Source: Kudoa neothunni (taxonomy: Eukaryota > Cnidaria). Taken from it: a stretch of 64,000 nucleotides of DNA. A model generated the notes under the pieces. That model searched no databases. It saw only the letters and a program-made list of their open reading frames with translations, and was not told the origin of the DNA. The translations under genes were made by a program, and so were the position numbers. The stretch lies in the NCBI GenBank assembly GCA_964304625.1, contig OZ199838.1, forward strand, positions 4,712,001 through 4,776,000. The letters are read 5' to 3'. Shown in pieces: positions 37,831-51,302 of the stretch (the first letter of the stretch is position 1; each line of letters begins with the position of its first letter).

Positions 37831-38731
37831 TACGTACTTTTTCTGAGTATGTTTAATACATAGGTTAATGTAATGTTTCATTGTGTTTATGATTATTGAA
37901 TTTATTAAGCACTGTGATGACACTATTTCGTATAACACATACTTCGTTGTTGCATAATTTAGTAGCGAAATAAACTGAGGTCAGCATTTCATTATGATTT
38001 CTAGGTTCAAGATCTATTTTCCGTTTTCCTGAGTCGTTAGACATTTCTTCTTACCTCTTTCAAAATATATAAAGTATAAAAACTAATTCGGCTACTAGAA
38101 AACAAGTAAACACTAAATTTATTACAAAACGTGTCACGTATGTAACAACGTAATGATTAACTGACTTAAATAATTAAAATTTTATAATTTTTATGAAAAA
38201 ATTGAATTATAAAAATAAATCGTTAAATATTACGATATATTTAACATATTCAAACAATAACATTGTCCCGCAAATTACGAGAATGCGAGTTGTTCGCATT
38301 TTATGGTTAATTACAAATATTATCGTTATAATTAGGAATGAATTTAAGAGTTATTCATGTAATACACCACTTTTAATAAAATTTATATGTGGACATATTA
38401 AAATAATCTATTAAAATAATTTGATATTTTGTTAACAGAAACTTCGGCGAGCCACATTGAAATCGTTGGCGGGCTTTAACCGACCCGGGGAGGTAGTTTG
38501 GAGACCTCTGCATTAGACTAACAACATTAAAATAGTGGTGGCATATAGGGTTCAGAAAACAATTAAATTTAAAATCTCAAATTAGATTTAATTATATTAC
38601 AAAAAATGTGGTTATATTTTAAATAAAATGTAAATGCTGTTATAGAAGACAAATAAGGTATTATGCATTAAGCCGGGAACGGGTTATGGAATGCGCGAGT
38701 TGCCATAAGCGAGTTTAGAGATTGTGGTGTA
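37831..38731. other. Spacer with hAT-like and piggyBac-like ends
   Basis: No gene. The string ending at 38510 (...GGTAGTTTGGAGACCTCTG) with upstream GCGAGCCACATTG is a typical right end of a hAT element; its left partner was not found. At 38668 TTAA is followed by GCCGGGAACGGGTTA, the inverted form of the terminus seen at 12483. This lies about 60 bp upstream of the next gene's start. Confidence 0.45.
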
Positions 38732-41700
38732 ATGGAGCGAGGAAAAGCAGAATTTTGCGCACTAGTAGATATGCTATGTAATGTTAATAGTAGCCAGAGC
38801 GAAAAGAGTATGTTATACGAGGTATCGATTCTAGCAGCTGGTTGCGACATTCCCTACCTATTGTAATTTCGGATATAGCAATATAATTCATTATTACAAC
38901 AAACACAATGCACGTTCGATACAGTAGTAGAGTTGCTATTGGAAACCGAATACAATAATACATTATTGATGAGATATGTGTATTTGTTGGATGCACTGGC
39001 AATTGTTTTGACGTAACAACCCACATATTGCAACACTTGCCATAATACTTTAAACAACTTTTTAGACAAGCATCCAAGTCCAACAACCCAGCTATAATTA
39101 TAAATCAAACTTTAAAACAAAAAATAGCACGCTTATGCGGGCTGGATGAGGATGCTGTCACGTTCAATGATCTTATTTCATCGATCTACTTTTTGGTGAG
39201 TTTTGATATGTTTTAATGGTTTTACTGATGGAAAAATTGACACAGATGCGGCCTTCAAGTGCAACCAACAAACTGATATCAATAAAAGTGTCAAAGTTGT
39301 GTTGTAGTTTGCTGGTGTATGCGGCTTCGAAATGTTGGAACGATAGTTTTGTCTGTTTTCTTCGTTTCTATAACGAGAGGGTGAGCTGTTCTAATAGCAA
39401 CTTTGTGGTGATATCATTGGTTTTTTAATTAGGACCAATCATCTAATAGTGTTTATTTTCGAACCCTTTGTTATTTTGTCGAAGATATGACCAACGAAAG
39501 AATGGTATCCGCGTTGAAAGTGTTTCTCACGTCAGAATTAAAAAAAGCTACCAACCAACTAGTGATTATACTGTTGGATGGGTTAACTAAAAATGTAATT
39601 TTTATTCATTTTGAAACAACACCCTCTAGCGTGATAATTTAACACCCTACAGTTGGAATCTTAATATCTCATGCTCTCGCGTTTTATTGAATTTTTTTGA
39701 ATATATATATATAATTTTCCGATAAGTCATAGTATAATTTGTGGGATAGTAGGGTAATAGAGACACGAGCATATGCTTAACTCAATCCTACTTAAGCTGA
39801 CTATGCAGACATTAATTATGTTTTATCATAAAATTGAAAAATGAGTATATTAATCACATTTAAACTATTAGTTCTTCGTTATTTTTAACGATTAATTCTA
39901 CCATATGATTAATTTTTTCAAAGACAGCAATATTCTAATAAATTTACTAGTTTTATGATTTAATTTTCGATGTAACCGGCGAAAAAATTATTTTATGGCC
40001 TTTATGATTAGAATCAAGCTTGTGATATTACATATTGCATGTACTTTTTTTAATTTATTTGCAGATTTTTTAGTTATAATGACAATTAGCTGGGGAGAGG
40101 GAGTTTTTCCGATTCGTTTATGATTGAATTTTCCTGGAAATATGATTATTTGGGCGAATTTTTATTGACTAAAAATGATCGAAATTTGACTTTTACGATA
40201 AACATGGAAAAGTTTAATTATGCAACACATTTTTGTTAAAAAATAATACCTTCGGAAGTTTCTACTGTGCAGTAGAAATAACTCATATTTAATAAGTACC
40301 GTAAAACAATTGTGATATTTTCTCTCTTTATGTTTTGGAGTATTCGTAAAGGGTGTTGTTATTGTTCTGTAAAAATTCGATCTTGAATGATTTTTATGTT
40401 AACGAAGCATACAATTTAAATTCATATAACTCCTACTTTTTGTTTTTACCCGTATTTTATTCAATCTGCTTTGTTTAATTATTTTTGAGAAATTGTCCCG
40501 ATCTTGAGGCCAGAATTAATAGATCATTGCCATAATTACACACATGCGATTAAATTTGTGGAAAAAAATAGACAGCCTTTATAAATATAACGATTTCTGA
40601 TCGATGGTACAAGATGATCATTCATATCGGGTAGTTCACGAGTTTAAGTGACGCTCGCTGAGCTATAATACTTCAAAACAACCAATATATATTTATAATC
40701 TCAAAAAAGTATGTTATTATAGTTTACCGTTTTTTCATTATTTTTGTCTGTCGGTAATTGTAAAAAATAAACCAAATTTTGTTTGATAAGCGTTATGTTT
40801 GAAAATCCCCGAAAACAGTGTTTCCCAATGTGGGTACAGCACTTTTTTTAATAAAAGTGGGATGCGATAGAAAAAAAGTTGGGAAACATTGCCCTAAAGC
40901 AGGGGTCGGCAACCGATAAGACCGGAAGAGCTAATTATTGATGGTGGACAACATTTTTCTACTCCCGGAGCCGCACATTAAATTTAGGCTCGAAAATAAA
41001 AATATTAACTTTTGAAAACATGAAAACATACATTCCAGAAAAATCTCAGGAAAATTGTCGAATCAGTCTATCTATGCGTTGTTCTATAACCAATTAACCC
41101 ATTATTTTAATTATTAGTTTTTTAATGCAGGTGGAAATAATAAAAAAATATACACCTGAATTTTTCTGATTCCTTCAAGTATATTGTAATTTTATTTTCA
41201 GTAATTTCCATTATGATAAATTATGAATTCTACCGTTAACCTCTATACAACAAGTATACGGTAAAAAATTAACCTTCATGAATATTATCGTCAACAACAA
41301 GAAAATTTAAACCATATCATTTAATCTTTTTAATGTATTTTCATCAATTTAATTATTTCTGCTTCTTTTTATCCTTGGGGCTCTCTGTAATAAAATTAAG
41401 GAACGTTTAGTATTCCGAGAGAATTCTTTTTAATGGATAAAATTTAATGAAAGTGTATGTATAACTATTTCTTTATGTAGAATAATTTACTGAGAAAAAT
41501 TTTTAAATTGGACAAACTATCAAAACTTCCTTAAGTCCAATTGGAAGGTTTAAAAAAGTTGTGCATATAAATAACTAAGACGTATTTTGTATAACGCTCA
41601 AATAGTTTATTTTTACGGATTTTCAATTTAATATTAACCTTTTTATAAATGAGAAATTTTTAATATATATAAGTTATTTGTTTTTTCTGAATCGTTACAT

Positions 41701-44425
41701 TCTATACATAACTTGTAAGTTGGAAATAAAGGAAATTAGTTCAAGGTAGTGATGTTCACTACCATGCATTCAATCATTCATTTCCGCTAAACATGGTGTA
41801 TGTCTCATGATGATTCAATATTCGAACGTAATTGTGAGTTCAACGACTAGGAATTATATAATTTCTACGCGTTTTAATCTTAGACATTGTAGTTTATATT
41901 ATGCGCATAAGATGGGGAGCCGCAGTTTGCCGACCCCTGCCCTAAAGTATTCTAATAATGACAAACATTCCCGTAAAGAAACTCTTTCCAATTTTTCCTT
42001 TTTCATTATATTTTTGATTACGCTGCTAATGGAACTAGTTATTCAAAATTAATAATTAAATACATTATGTTTTTCATATAATTTAATTATTACGCCAAAT
42101 TACAGGTAGAACTTTTTTATGCTATGTATGATCAATCTCTATCTCATGTGTATCAAAATTGTTGCATATCGTCCGATAATTAGACATTATTTTATAAGAT
42201 TTGAAAAATGAATCAAATGTAGTTATTTTAACTGAATTAATCTATTAGTACTGGGATAATCTTTGAGTCTGAATTATGAGTTCTTTAGAAGTTGACATAT
42301 GCTATAAATAATTACTTTAGAACATTATATATTTTAAACATTGATATTATTTAGTAGAGAGATAAATTAATAATTTCTTAACAATTACGAGTCGTATATT
42401 TGTTACGTTTAACGAATTACTAGAACGAATCTGTTGTTTCCAACGTTTGTTTAATTTAAACCTATTTGGAGCAGGGAAATAATTTAAATTCCATTTTTAT
42501 CTATTACTATGATTGGTTTTGTTGTGTATATAATTAAAGAATGTGAGATTAAATTTACTCCAGCTTCTTAAAGGGTGAAAATGTATGTGATGTTTGTTAA
42601 AACAATAAATTAGTTGCTCCTATTGGAACAAAACAGTAATCAGGCGTTGACAGAGTCAGCAGTTGAAATAATTCATTCGATTATACAAACGTTCTCCGCG
42701 TTGAACCCATTCTTATCTTTTGATGTGTTTTTCTCGGTCAAACTCCCCTCAACAGACATCACATTCACTTTCTACCTTATACAAATGATCAATCATCCGC
42801 TCAACGAGATTCGGATGGAAATCTATGAATGGTTTTGTTCATTTTTGCAGTGTCATGTAATTGTGATGAACTATTTCCAACCGTTGTTCAAACAAATAAT
42901 AGGCCAGCGGCACAAGAAATAGAAGAGAACTAGAATTTTTTATCAATGAGAATATTCTTGAGTTGATTGTTGAACAATGCGTATTAAGCAGATGGTAATT
43001 TTGCTGAATTTGACTTTTCTTAGGCATCACTAAACTCCACATTTTGCATAGCACCAAACAATCGAAAGAATCCAAATGTGTTTCCAAACTCTACCTGGAA
43101 ATAGTCTCCAAGTTGTATATAACAGTAGTTGATCACGGCTTTGTATTGTCATTTGAGGTGAATTTCGGTAGAACTGTCCACCAGATCGTCAGATTGAAGT
43201 GCTGAACAAGACTCTAGGTCTCACATGTCGAATAATTATGAACATTAATGTGGTAACTGGCTAAAAAGCTTTTGCACAATATACTGCTAATAACTATCTA
43301 AACATACTTTCTCAAAAATAGGATTGTACTGCTGCCTATTTGGAAACCGTTGAACGAATTCTCAGAGAATTAATCAAAAACAAAGATTTCGTCCTCGACC
43401 AACAATCTCACAATCAAATATTACAACACATTTGTTTCGACTGTTTGTGTTCGATTTTTCGGAACCATCAAATACATTCAATCCAACTTCAATCAACCAA
43501 CACGTCCAGCGACACTGACGACAGTGTTACTGTTGCCAGTACGAAAACTGACAGACTAGTTTCTCAAACTGATTGCCGTCACTTATAGTTCCTAGATTGA
43601 TACATCGAATTTTCGACTGTTTGGTGTTGTGCTGTTCGTCTGCTCGCAGTATCGAGTTCTGTGTACTCACGCTGAATTCATTGGTGATGAACCAACAAAA
43701 TTCTGGTAATTAAACTTACGGATAATTCTTATATTTGCTAAAATACTTAAAAAATTAGATAACTATTCATGGAAAGTTTGCCACCTATTTCACACCTGGA
43801 TCACTGTCACTGGGTTCAAAACCAGAGATTGTTATGAGGTGATTGCACATTTATTTCTATTATCCTAATAAAATTTTTAGTCAGTAACACATGTAATGAT
43901 GAATATTCTCAGCAGCCAACCCTTCAAGACTTGCTTCCTCTCCATGCTTAATCTGCCAAATGAGTTCATCATACCCATAATCCATGAATATACAAGCATC
44001 ATTAAAATCTATTTACATTGGTACAACGAAAACATGATTGTTGAGTGGATATCTGTGGTGATCACCAAAGTGATTTATTATTAAACTGAATACAACTAAT
44101 GTCACATCTAACATTGGGGTATAGCTTTTCAATATGTTGAGCTGTTTGGAGGAAGTTTCAAAAAGCGTTGAAGTAAAATGATTGTCGCAGATCGGTTAAT
44201 TATTTTATACTTGTCGAATAGCACGATATGTCTCTCCTGTCTCCAAAACAACGTGAACTCTATGAAACGATGGAGAGGGATATCTCATCGTTTATGATGT
44301 TCTGTTTCCAGACATGGCCTCAGTGTTTTAGAGTATTTTGTTATAGGCTGTGCAATTTTGTTGGAGGGCATTTATTAATCAATGAATTAAATTGTCGATT
44401 TTTTTTTCAAGATTTTACATCCTAA
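38732..44425 (+). CDS. TNPO3: Transportin-3/importin-13-like karyopherin beta
   Basis: Fifteen exons fit in phase: 38732-38821, 38879-39012, 39066-39195, 39246-39380, 39433-39594, 42614-42885, 42923-42994, 43052-43124, 43172-43249, 43322-43523, 43589-43705, 43777-43838, 43881-44069, 44125-44172, 44222-44425, about 655 residues. Fourteen introns join them; thirteen are 37-72 bp, and one (39595-42613) is 3 kb and holds hAT insertions. The protein is Leu/Ile-rich and helical as in HEAT repeats. NKLISIKVSKLCCSLL with CWNDSFVCFLRFY matches the IVTQLALAIADLA..W...V..L pattern of transportin-3; the C-terminus SPKQRELYETMERDIS followed by FCFQTWPQCFR matches its HKQLTDF...CWALRDFTRLFR end. It should carry cargo such as SR proteins into the nucleus in a Ran-dependent way. 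It is shorter than the usual 900-odd residues, so exons may be missed, especially around the large intron. Confidence 0.6.
40816..40891. mobile_element. 76-bp mini hAT-like element
   Basis: Begins CAGTGTTTCCCAA and ends TTGGGAAACATTG, an inverted repeat over 13 bp with one mismatch. The 8 bases to the left (CCCGAAAA) and right (CCCTAAAG) agree at six positions, suggesting an old hAT target duplication. It lies inside the large intron of the karyopherin gene. Confidence 0.65.
40900..41939. mobile_element. Non-autonomous hAT element with perfect 8-bp TSD
   Basis: The left end CAGGGGTCGGCAACC and the right end ...TTTGCCGACCCCTG form terminal inverted repeats, with the internal hAT-like GAGCCGCA motif on both sides. 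The 8-bp duplication CCCTAAAG is exact at 40892-40899 and 41940-41947. No transposase frame in the 1040-bp interior. It sits directly against the mini hAT element, using its right target duplication as its own target. Confidence 0.9.
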
Positions 44426-47400
44426 AATACTTAAATATTTATCTAATTTTACCAATCTAGCCCCAAAGTGATCTAATATTTTTACTTTTGAGCTAAATTC
44501 TAGATTAGATATGAACAAATCAAATAATTAATTTTTAACATTAAAAATATCTGAAATTCGTTGTTTGGGGGATTATCTACCTTTATACTTAATGATAGGA
44601 AGATTTAATATAAAAACATGTTTAATTTTTTTTTGATTATTTAAGCATTTTAATTATTTCCATTAGTTTTTAGTAAATGAGTATTGGATCGTATAATTTA
44701 ATTCGTTTTGAGCATTTTGGGGTATATCGAATTATTTCATTCTCTTAATATTTTGAAAACTGCTAAAAAACAATCAAGAATTTCATGAATTAAAAAAAGT
44801 AATAAACGCAGTCTTCTATAAATTGAGGCTGAAGGAGAAAAAATAATATCGCACATGCGAAATTTAATTAACAATAATGTTTTCCAACTCAAAATAAAAA
44901 TTTACATCCTGCGCATAATGGATTCAAATTAATACTTCGTTTTGAACACAATAAATGTGAAAGATGAAGAAATAAGTTAGAAATCTAGAAATTATTATTT
45001 ATTTCTAGTAAGTGACTATTCTTATGTGCCATGGGATACAGGTAGGTCTAGTTTTGACATTATTTAATTATTTGTGGTCCATCTCTTCGTTAACAGGGGC
45101 CAAATATAATTAATTATGGTATATCCAAGAAAAATTACTGCATATGCTACCTATACGTGGGAGTTTTTTAATTGAAAAAGTTGGCTTTGCGGGTCTGACC
45201 CTATCTGGGATTAAAGTCGTTCGTAGGAACAACCATGATCTATTAATATTAGGAATTTGAATAACGGATCATTTTTTATTGTATAATTAAAATTTTTCAA
45301 TATCGTTTCTTAATGTTAGCCACATTCAACTAAATTGATTAATATTAGTTTTGTAAAATCTATTTTTCTGCAATCTATTGATATTTAACTAAATGATTTG
45401 ATCAGTTATATTTCAGTGGTAATTTCTTAAGTTAAAAATAAAGATAATGTTTTCAAAAATATGTTCTAATAATTATTTGCTGATTAGATTAATCAGGAAG
45501 CAACTTGGGAAAATGACGCCAGATAATGTCTACAACAAAATTTCGCATTAAAAACGATTCGTTCACTTTTTAGAATTTTATCCTGATTTTCTTAAAAAAT
45601 AGTGCTAGGTTATTTTTTCAAATTTTTCCCTAATTGATTAGCGAATAATTATCACGTAGTAAACAAATTTTTGGACCGTATTATTTATCAATATTCTTTT
45701 GTTGTTCTAATTTAAGTGTCAAAAATCAAATTAACTGATTAAATTACCGTATTGATATAAATAAATTATAGAACCGCAGTTTATAGTTTTGTATTTTCTT
45801 CAAAATTATGGAAAAATTTAGTTGAAATTTAATACATTTGTTTAAAATTAGGCACAGGCTATTCTTAAGATATAGAATATCTCCTAGAATAACTAAGATA
45901 CTATAAAACTGATTTCACTAGTATGTAAAGACATTTTTATTTCCTCATTTGTACAAAATTTATCAAATTATATTTTTATTAAAAATTTCTGATGAGTATG
46001 ATCCTTTAATCATCTTTTATTTATTGAGTTCACTTATAATGCATCCATTTATAAATATAATAGCGTGTGAAATATGTTTTAAAGGATAAAAATGACAAGT
46101 TCAATGCTACTAATAAGTTCAGGGGTTTTAATCGTGAACCACTTGCGCCATACGTTCTAGCCTGCCAAAGTAACCTTGTCTAATACGTACGAAACGTCGT
46201 TTGCAGTGCCGAAAAACTGTTGATTTTTAAATAAATTTTCAATTAATATCAAAAAATTCATTGAAAATTGACAGATTTTATGTATAATAAACACAGAAGG
46301 TGATGTTTACATTCTCTAATTCTCGAATTTTCAGAGTAGAAGACCATTTTTATCTAAGTATGGGGTTTTCGTTCAAAATTTAACTCATAATATTTTAAAA
46401 TATTGCAATTCCTTAGACCAAGCGTTTTTTGAAATAATACTTGAAAAGGTTTGCTCTGCATCAGCCACATTAATTTATAACAAAGAAGTTTATCTACATT
46501 AATAATATAATCGACTCATAGAATTGATAAAGAAGTGGTGAAATGTAAAAATCGAATTCTTTCTGATATTTTAATAGGATATTAAAAAATATCCCGTATG
46601 TTTTGAATATTAGCGTTATTTTCAGTAGAGTATAGCCGCAACTTATGGGGTCCCTGCCTGGAAGAGGTCACAAATCAGTCGAGTTGTCATAAATAATCAT
46701 GGTAAGAAAGTAAAATCTCAGTTTTATGATAATGATTCACTTATCTGCAATAATTTTAACATTAATATATGTTTTTGTGAAATGTGAGTCTAACGAAAAT
46801 AACACTTAGAGGATGTTGCGTGTAGTTTCTCTTGAGGTAAGATTGCTACTCAAATATTTTAAATTTATTAATCGTTGATAGGGATTTTCTTAATAGATAA
46901 TGAATCTTCAAATAATATCTAATATTAATTTATTGTATAAAAGCAATATAAATTTGAATAAACTTCGGTATCTGAAATGCCCGAACACAACCTCGTCAAA
47001 AAAATTCTCGAGTGTTAAATATTAGAAATTTTAAAATCACGCCTATTTCGATATTTAATAAAACCAAGATTTCTAACCATCATTCTTTGGTTTGAATTTT
47101 CCATCAAAATTTAATGTATTAGGCCGAAGGTAATAGAACAAGCATTATTGAACTTCCGATAAACAAATGAAGTTACGTTATCCAAATAATTAAAAATACA
47201 AAATTTAAAACATATATTATTATCGATGTATAAATTCGTTTACATATGGCCTCGTAAAATATTAAATAAATATTTTTCATTGGATGATCTATGAAATGCG
47301 GTATCTATATACATATGTCAATACATTTCACGAAAGAAATATCTAATTTTAAATAAGGTTAACGAAATTTACAACGTTTTCTCTTATTTAATAAACTATC

Positions 47401-50025
47401 CAGAGCAGCGTGGCTTTCAGGTAAACACAGGAAAAATCGTGCTTAGCTCAAATTCAACGAGAAAGTAGAATATGTAAAAATCATTTTTACCACAAAATAA
47501 AAGCTCCATTAGGTATTATTTTTGAAAATAGGTTTACAAGTAGGCGAACTTAAAGGACCAACTACGATATAACGCCCAAACTCATCAATGAATTTTAATA
47601 AAAAGATAACTTTATGAAATTTTATTTTCGAGGAAATAAAAAATAGCTTTGCACAATAATGGAATCAGTTTTGTAATATCTCAGTTATTCTAGGAGATAT
47701 TCTTTATCGTAAGAATAGCCACTGCCTAAAAATTATTGTAAAGTTAGTTTATAATAAAAATTTTATCTAAGAGAAGATTCAACTTTTTTAATTGTTAACT
47801 CGTATTTTAATTATTTTAATGTAGAATTCAAAATTATATAAAAATTTACTTTATATCTAAATAATGCGCAGAACGGCTATTACTTGACAGGAGTGCCTAC
47901 CTAACTTGAGTTAGGAATCACTTTTCCAAAATTAAACATTTTTCTCTTAAAGTCTGTTTTTAATTTATATTTTTCTTATTTGAAGAATAAATTTGAATTA
48001 ATAATTTAGATTTAACTTGGTTATTTTAGAAATATTTGCTAAGAAATATCTTTGGAGCTTTACGTTCTAGTGTTTTTCAAGAGATTTATGCTTTTGAGTC
48101 TAACTTATAATTTTTTTTAGAATCTGAAAAAATATTAATTCATTAGAATATAATAGACCAAATCTAATTTTTTGGTTGAAGATTTTTATTTCATGCCTGA
48201 TTAATATTGACATTAAAGCGTAGAATAGCCTGATTTGACTTGAAACCATTTTTAAATTTCTTATAAAAGTAATAATTTTCGGATTAAACGTCCCACAATT
48301 CAAAAAATAGTCATATTAACCATCCCTGTACTACGCAGAATAAACTATCTTAATGACCTTTAATTTATTTGTTTCATGCTTTAAACAATTTTAAACTAAG
48401 TATAAGATGTTCTGCATAGGAAATTAAATTAATTATGAAGCGTTAGTAGGCTACAAAACAAGGTCCCACGAAGTATCAATATCGGCTATTTAAAATTAAG
48501 GAAGGATTTAATGGTACAAAAATTAAAACTGAATATATTTCATCTGAAAATAAAATAGTTTGGAAAATGAAAACTACGTTAAAAGAGGAAATCGCAAGTA
48601 AAATTGATTTGAGTGGATAGAAACAGCGACAGCCTTATCGCATAAGATAAGAAACAACAATTTAACTATGATAGGATTAAATTGAATAAAGATGTCTTGG
48701 ATCTAATGAGTAATTTAGCGTAATTTTTAAGTATATATATATAAAAGGTAACGTTCAAATTAACTCTGGAAATTTGATTTATGCATTCTTTTTTGTCAGG
48801 CATAATTTGATAATTGAAAACACTAGATATACCGTGTTAGTTCTGTGATGTAATCTTTAATTTTCTCTGTATTTCTGTTTTAAAAATTTTTTATCTTGAA
48901 TTTAATATCAGAAGTGGGTTTTCATAATTATAAAGTTATGAACTGACCGAAAATCCCCTGATTTTTAAATTACATTATTGATTCTCTTTAAAAATAATTA
49001 TAATTAAAAATTTTATAGTGGATCTACTGACGTCGTTCTATTGGTAAACTTATAATAACGAATGATAAATCCGATAGTAAGATATGTTATTTTTGGATTA
49101 AGACTCGGTAATCCGCGGCAAAATTCTATGATATGCTAAGATTAATCATTTACTCAATTAAATATTACATCTCAAATATCTGTATCTTCATATATAAGAG
49201 AAAAATATATTTACTCGATATAAATGTGTTTTCTCTAAAATCGAAACATACTTTTGTTTGTAAAGGCACAAAAATCATTAATATTGACTGATAATTTTTT
49301 TAAATATAATATTTTTACACCAATCCGAGTGCTTTATAGTTTTAGAGGAATTCCGAAATTTATGTATGTTTTGAACTTGACTATCCAAAACTGGGTTCAA
49401 GTTAGTCGGATTTGAGGTCCACGCGGACGCCACTCCGGACAGGGAGGGTTAAATATTTTTTATTTGTTCGAACGAAATTATTATTGTTATTTAATAAAAT
49501 TTCGACGATTCTTTTAGCATTGTGCTAATTATAAAGGTAATCAATTATAAAGCATTCTAAAATTGATCTTTAATATTTAAACAAGTGTTTGAAGGTTATT
49601 TTTACGAAATAGTATAAAAATATAAAGGAATCAGAGCGGCAAACTAAAATTTTTTTTATTAAACTTAATACATCTACGCGTGAAAACATCTGTGTTCGTA
49701 AATCTAATTGCGATCAAACTGAAAAATTTAATATCACTATTGATAGATGCCAAAAATTGCACTTTTTCTGTTAATAACACGAATTAAATTCAACCTCACG
49801 TATGTAGAATGTGTACGAAGAAATATCCAATAGATTGCTTCGTTTCTGTAGTGGAAATGGAGGAGTTTTGGCATTTAGCGCGGAACCTTTTCTTGACGCT
49901 CTCATTGTTTTGAGGTAACTTTTTATTTGATATTTGATTCAAAATAAATGACATTTTTTGTTCTATCGAATCTGAAATATAGATTTTTATGATATACAAT
50001 ACAATAATTTTAATTTAGCTCAAAT
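44426..50025. other. Long intergenic region, nothing recognised
   Basis: About 5.6 kb of AT-rich DNA without an open frame or splice chain that I could support. A GC-richer string near 49410-49450 (GTCCACGCGGACGCCACTCC) stands out but I cannot assign it. Confidence 0.35.
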
Positions 50026-51302
50026 ATGGACGAACAAACCCAGTATAATTTACATTGTTGTATATACGAAGAGATTAAAAATATCTTTCTAAACGTCAAT
50101 ATGGCGTGTGCGTTTGAACAGGAATCGAATTTTGTCACTTTTATGGGACTTGACCAAAACGGTCTTAATTCTCCTCCAGACAACACCAAACAAGTATTAC
50201 CTTCACCACTAAAAGAATTTTTAAACGTGTATGGGTAGATGAAAATATTTTTTCAACTTATTGGATGTGTGTTGAGAAAGTCAAAATATCCACTTCGAGT
50301 AATAAGATAATGCGATTGATTATATGTATTTTGATGTTGTGTGTGTTATAGCAAAAACTACCTCAGTTAGACTCATTTTTACGGATGTTTACCCCAAAAA
50401 TGTACAACATTTACATGTAAGATTACTCGAATAGATTCGACTTGCAATCATGCCGTGTCTTCTTGCCTACCACTCTTATCTACTTGGATTCAATTTAGAT
50501 ACTACTGTAACCTATGGAATGCAAACAACAGTTTATTGGCTGAGAAAATCAAACTGGAATTATCCATTGACATTGGTGTCTCTATAGGTGTGTCCACTGG
50601 AAAATATTTACATATTACTGATTCTTATATTTAGAGGATATTTGTGGCATCGAAATAAGACGTGAGAATGTGTTTTATCTGCAGGTTTTTGGCGACAAAA
50701 TGTATCAAATAGATTGTGTAGTGTCATTGAATGCAACTTTACGTGTAGATTCACTTTAATGTTGGCGCTGTTGATGAGAAATATTGAGCTGTCAGACCAA
50801 TATCTGTTCGAGGCAATTAATAGCGACTTTATGATGCAAACACTCAAATTGCCTTTAAATCGAATTCTAAACTGGTTCAGTATTAGTTTATTAAAAAAAA
50901 TCTCGATCTATTTGAAACATTTCATTAGAAATCTTCGCAAGAACGCTCCTCATGAAAACAATTTCCAACGACAACACTTTAAAGTTTAGCCTTTGGTTTT
51001 TTTATGTTTTATTGACCAATATTAAAAATGTATATCTAATTTTGGTTGAATAACTGTTATGTATTGTGATTATATTTCGTTTTAGCATTATATTCAACAA
51101 ACTGTTTCCACCGAACTTCTTTCCAAAGTGTAAGCTTATTACTATACTGATACCTTTTCCAATTTTCTTATGTATTGTTCACCAATAATATAGTAATAAG
51201 AATATCAAAGAGAAACTTGAGATTGGACATGATGCCTTGAAAAATCTGTTTATTCGGGATCTTGTTTCTCTCACAAGTTCATATAATAGTTTATTGTGTT
51301 AG
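50026..51302 (+). CDS. Unidentified multi-exon gene
   Basis: A chain of in-phase exons can be drawn: 50026-50226, about 50352-50418, about 50499-50588, about 50686-50983, about 51086-51130, about 51196-51302. Key stretches are MDEQTQYNLHCCIYEEIKN, LPQLDSFLRMFTPKMYNIYI, LLAEKIKLELSIDIGVSIG, FTLMLALLMRNIELSDQYLF, HYIQQTVSTELLSKVN and HDALKNLFIRDLVSLTSSYN. The product would be about 270 residues, mostly helical, with no signal peptide. The C-terminal part has a vague likeness to the last helices of gamma-tubulin complex proteins, which I regard as a guess. In the middle, an alternative frame (GIEIRRENVFYLQVFGDKMY, about 50636-50731) is also open, so the exon 3/4 junction is uncertain. Confidence 0.4.

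Noticed and set aside
42886-42922. Frame continuing as FKQIIGQRHKK after the sixth karyopherin exon
   Set aside because: Treating 42886-42922 as a 37-bp GT...AG intron restores a long frame (RELEFFINENILELIVEQC), so the read-through ending in a stop is more likely intronic.
42839-43087. 82-codon minus-strand frame
   Set aside because: Antisense to well-supported exons of the karyopherin gene and crosses two of its introns.
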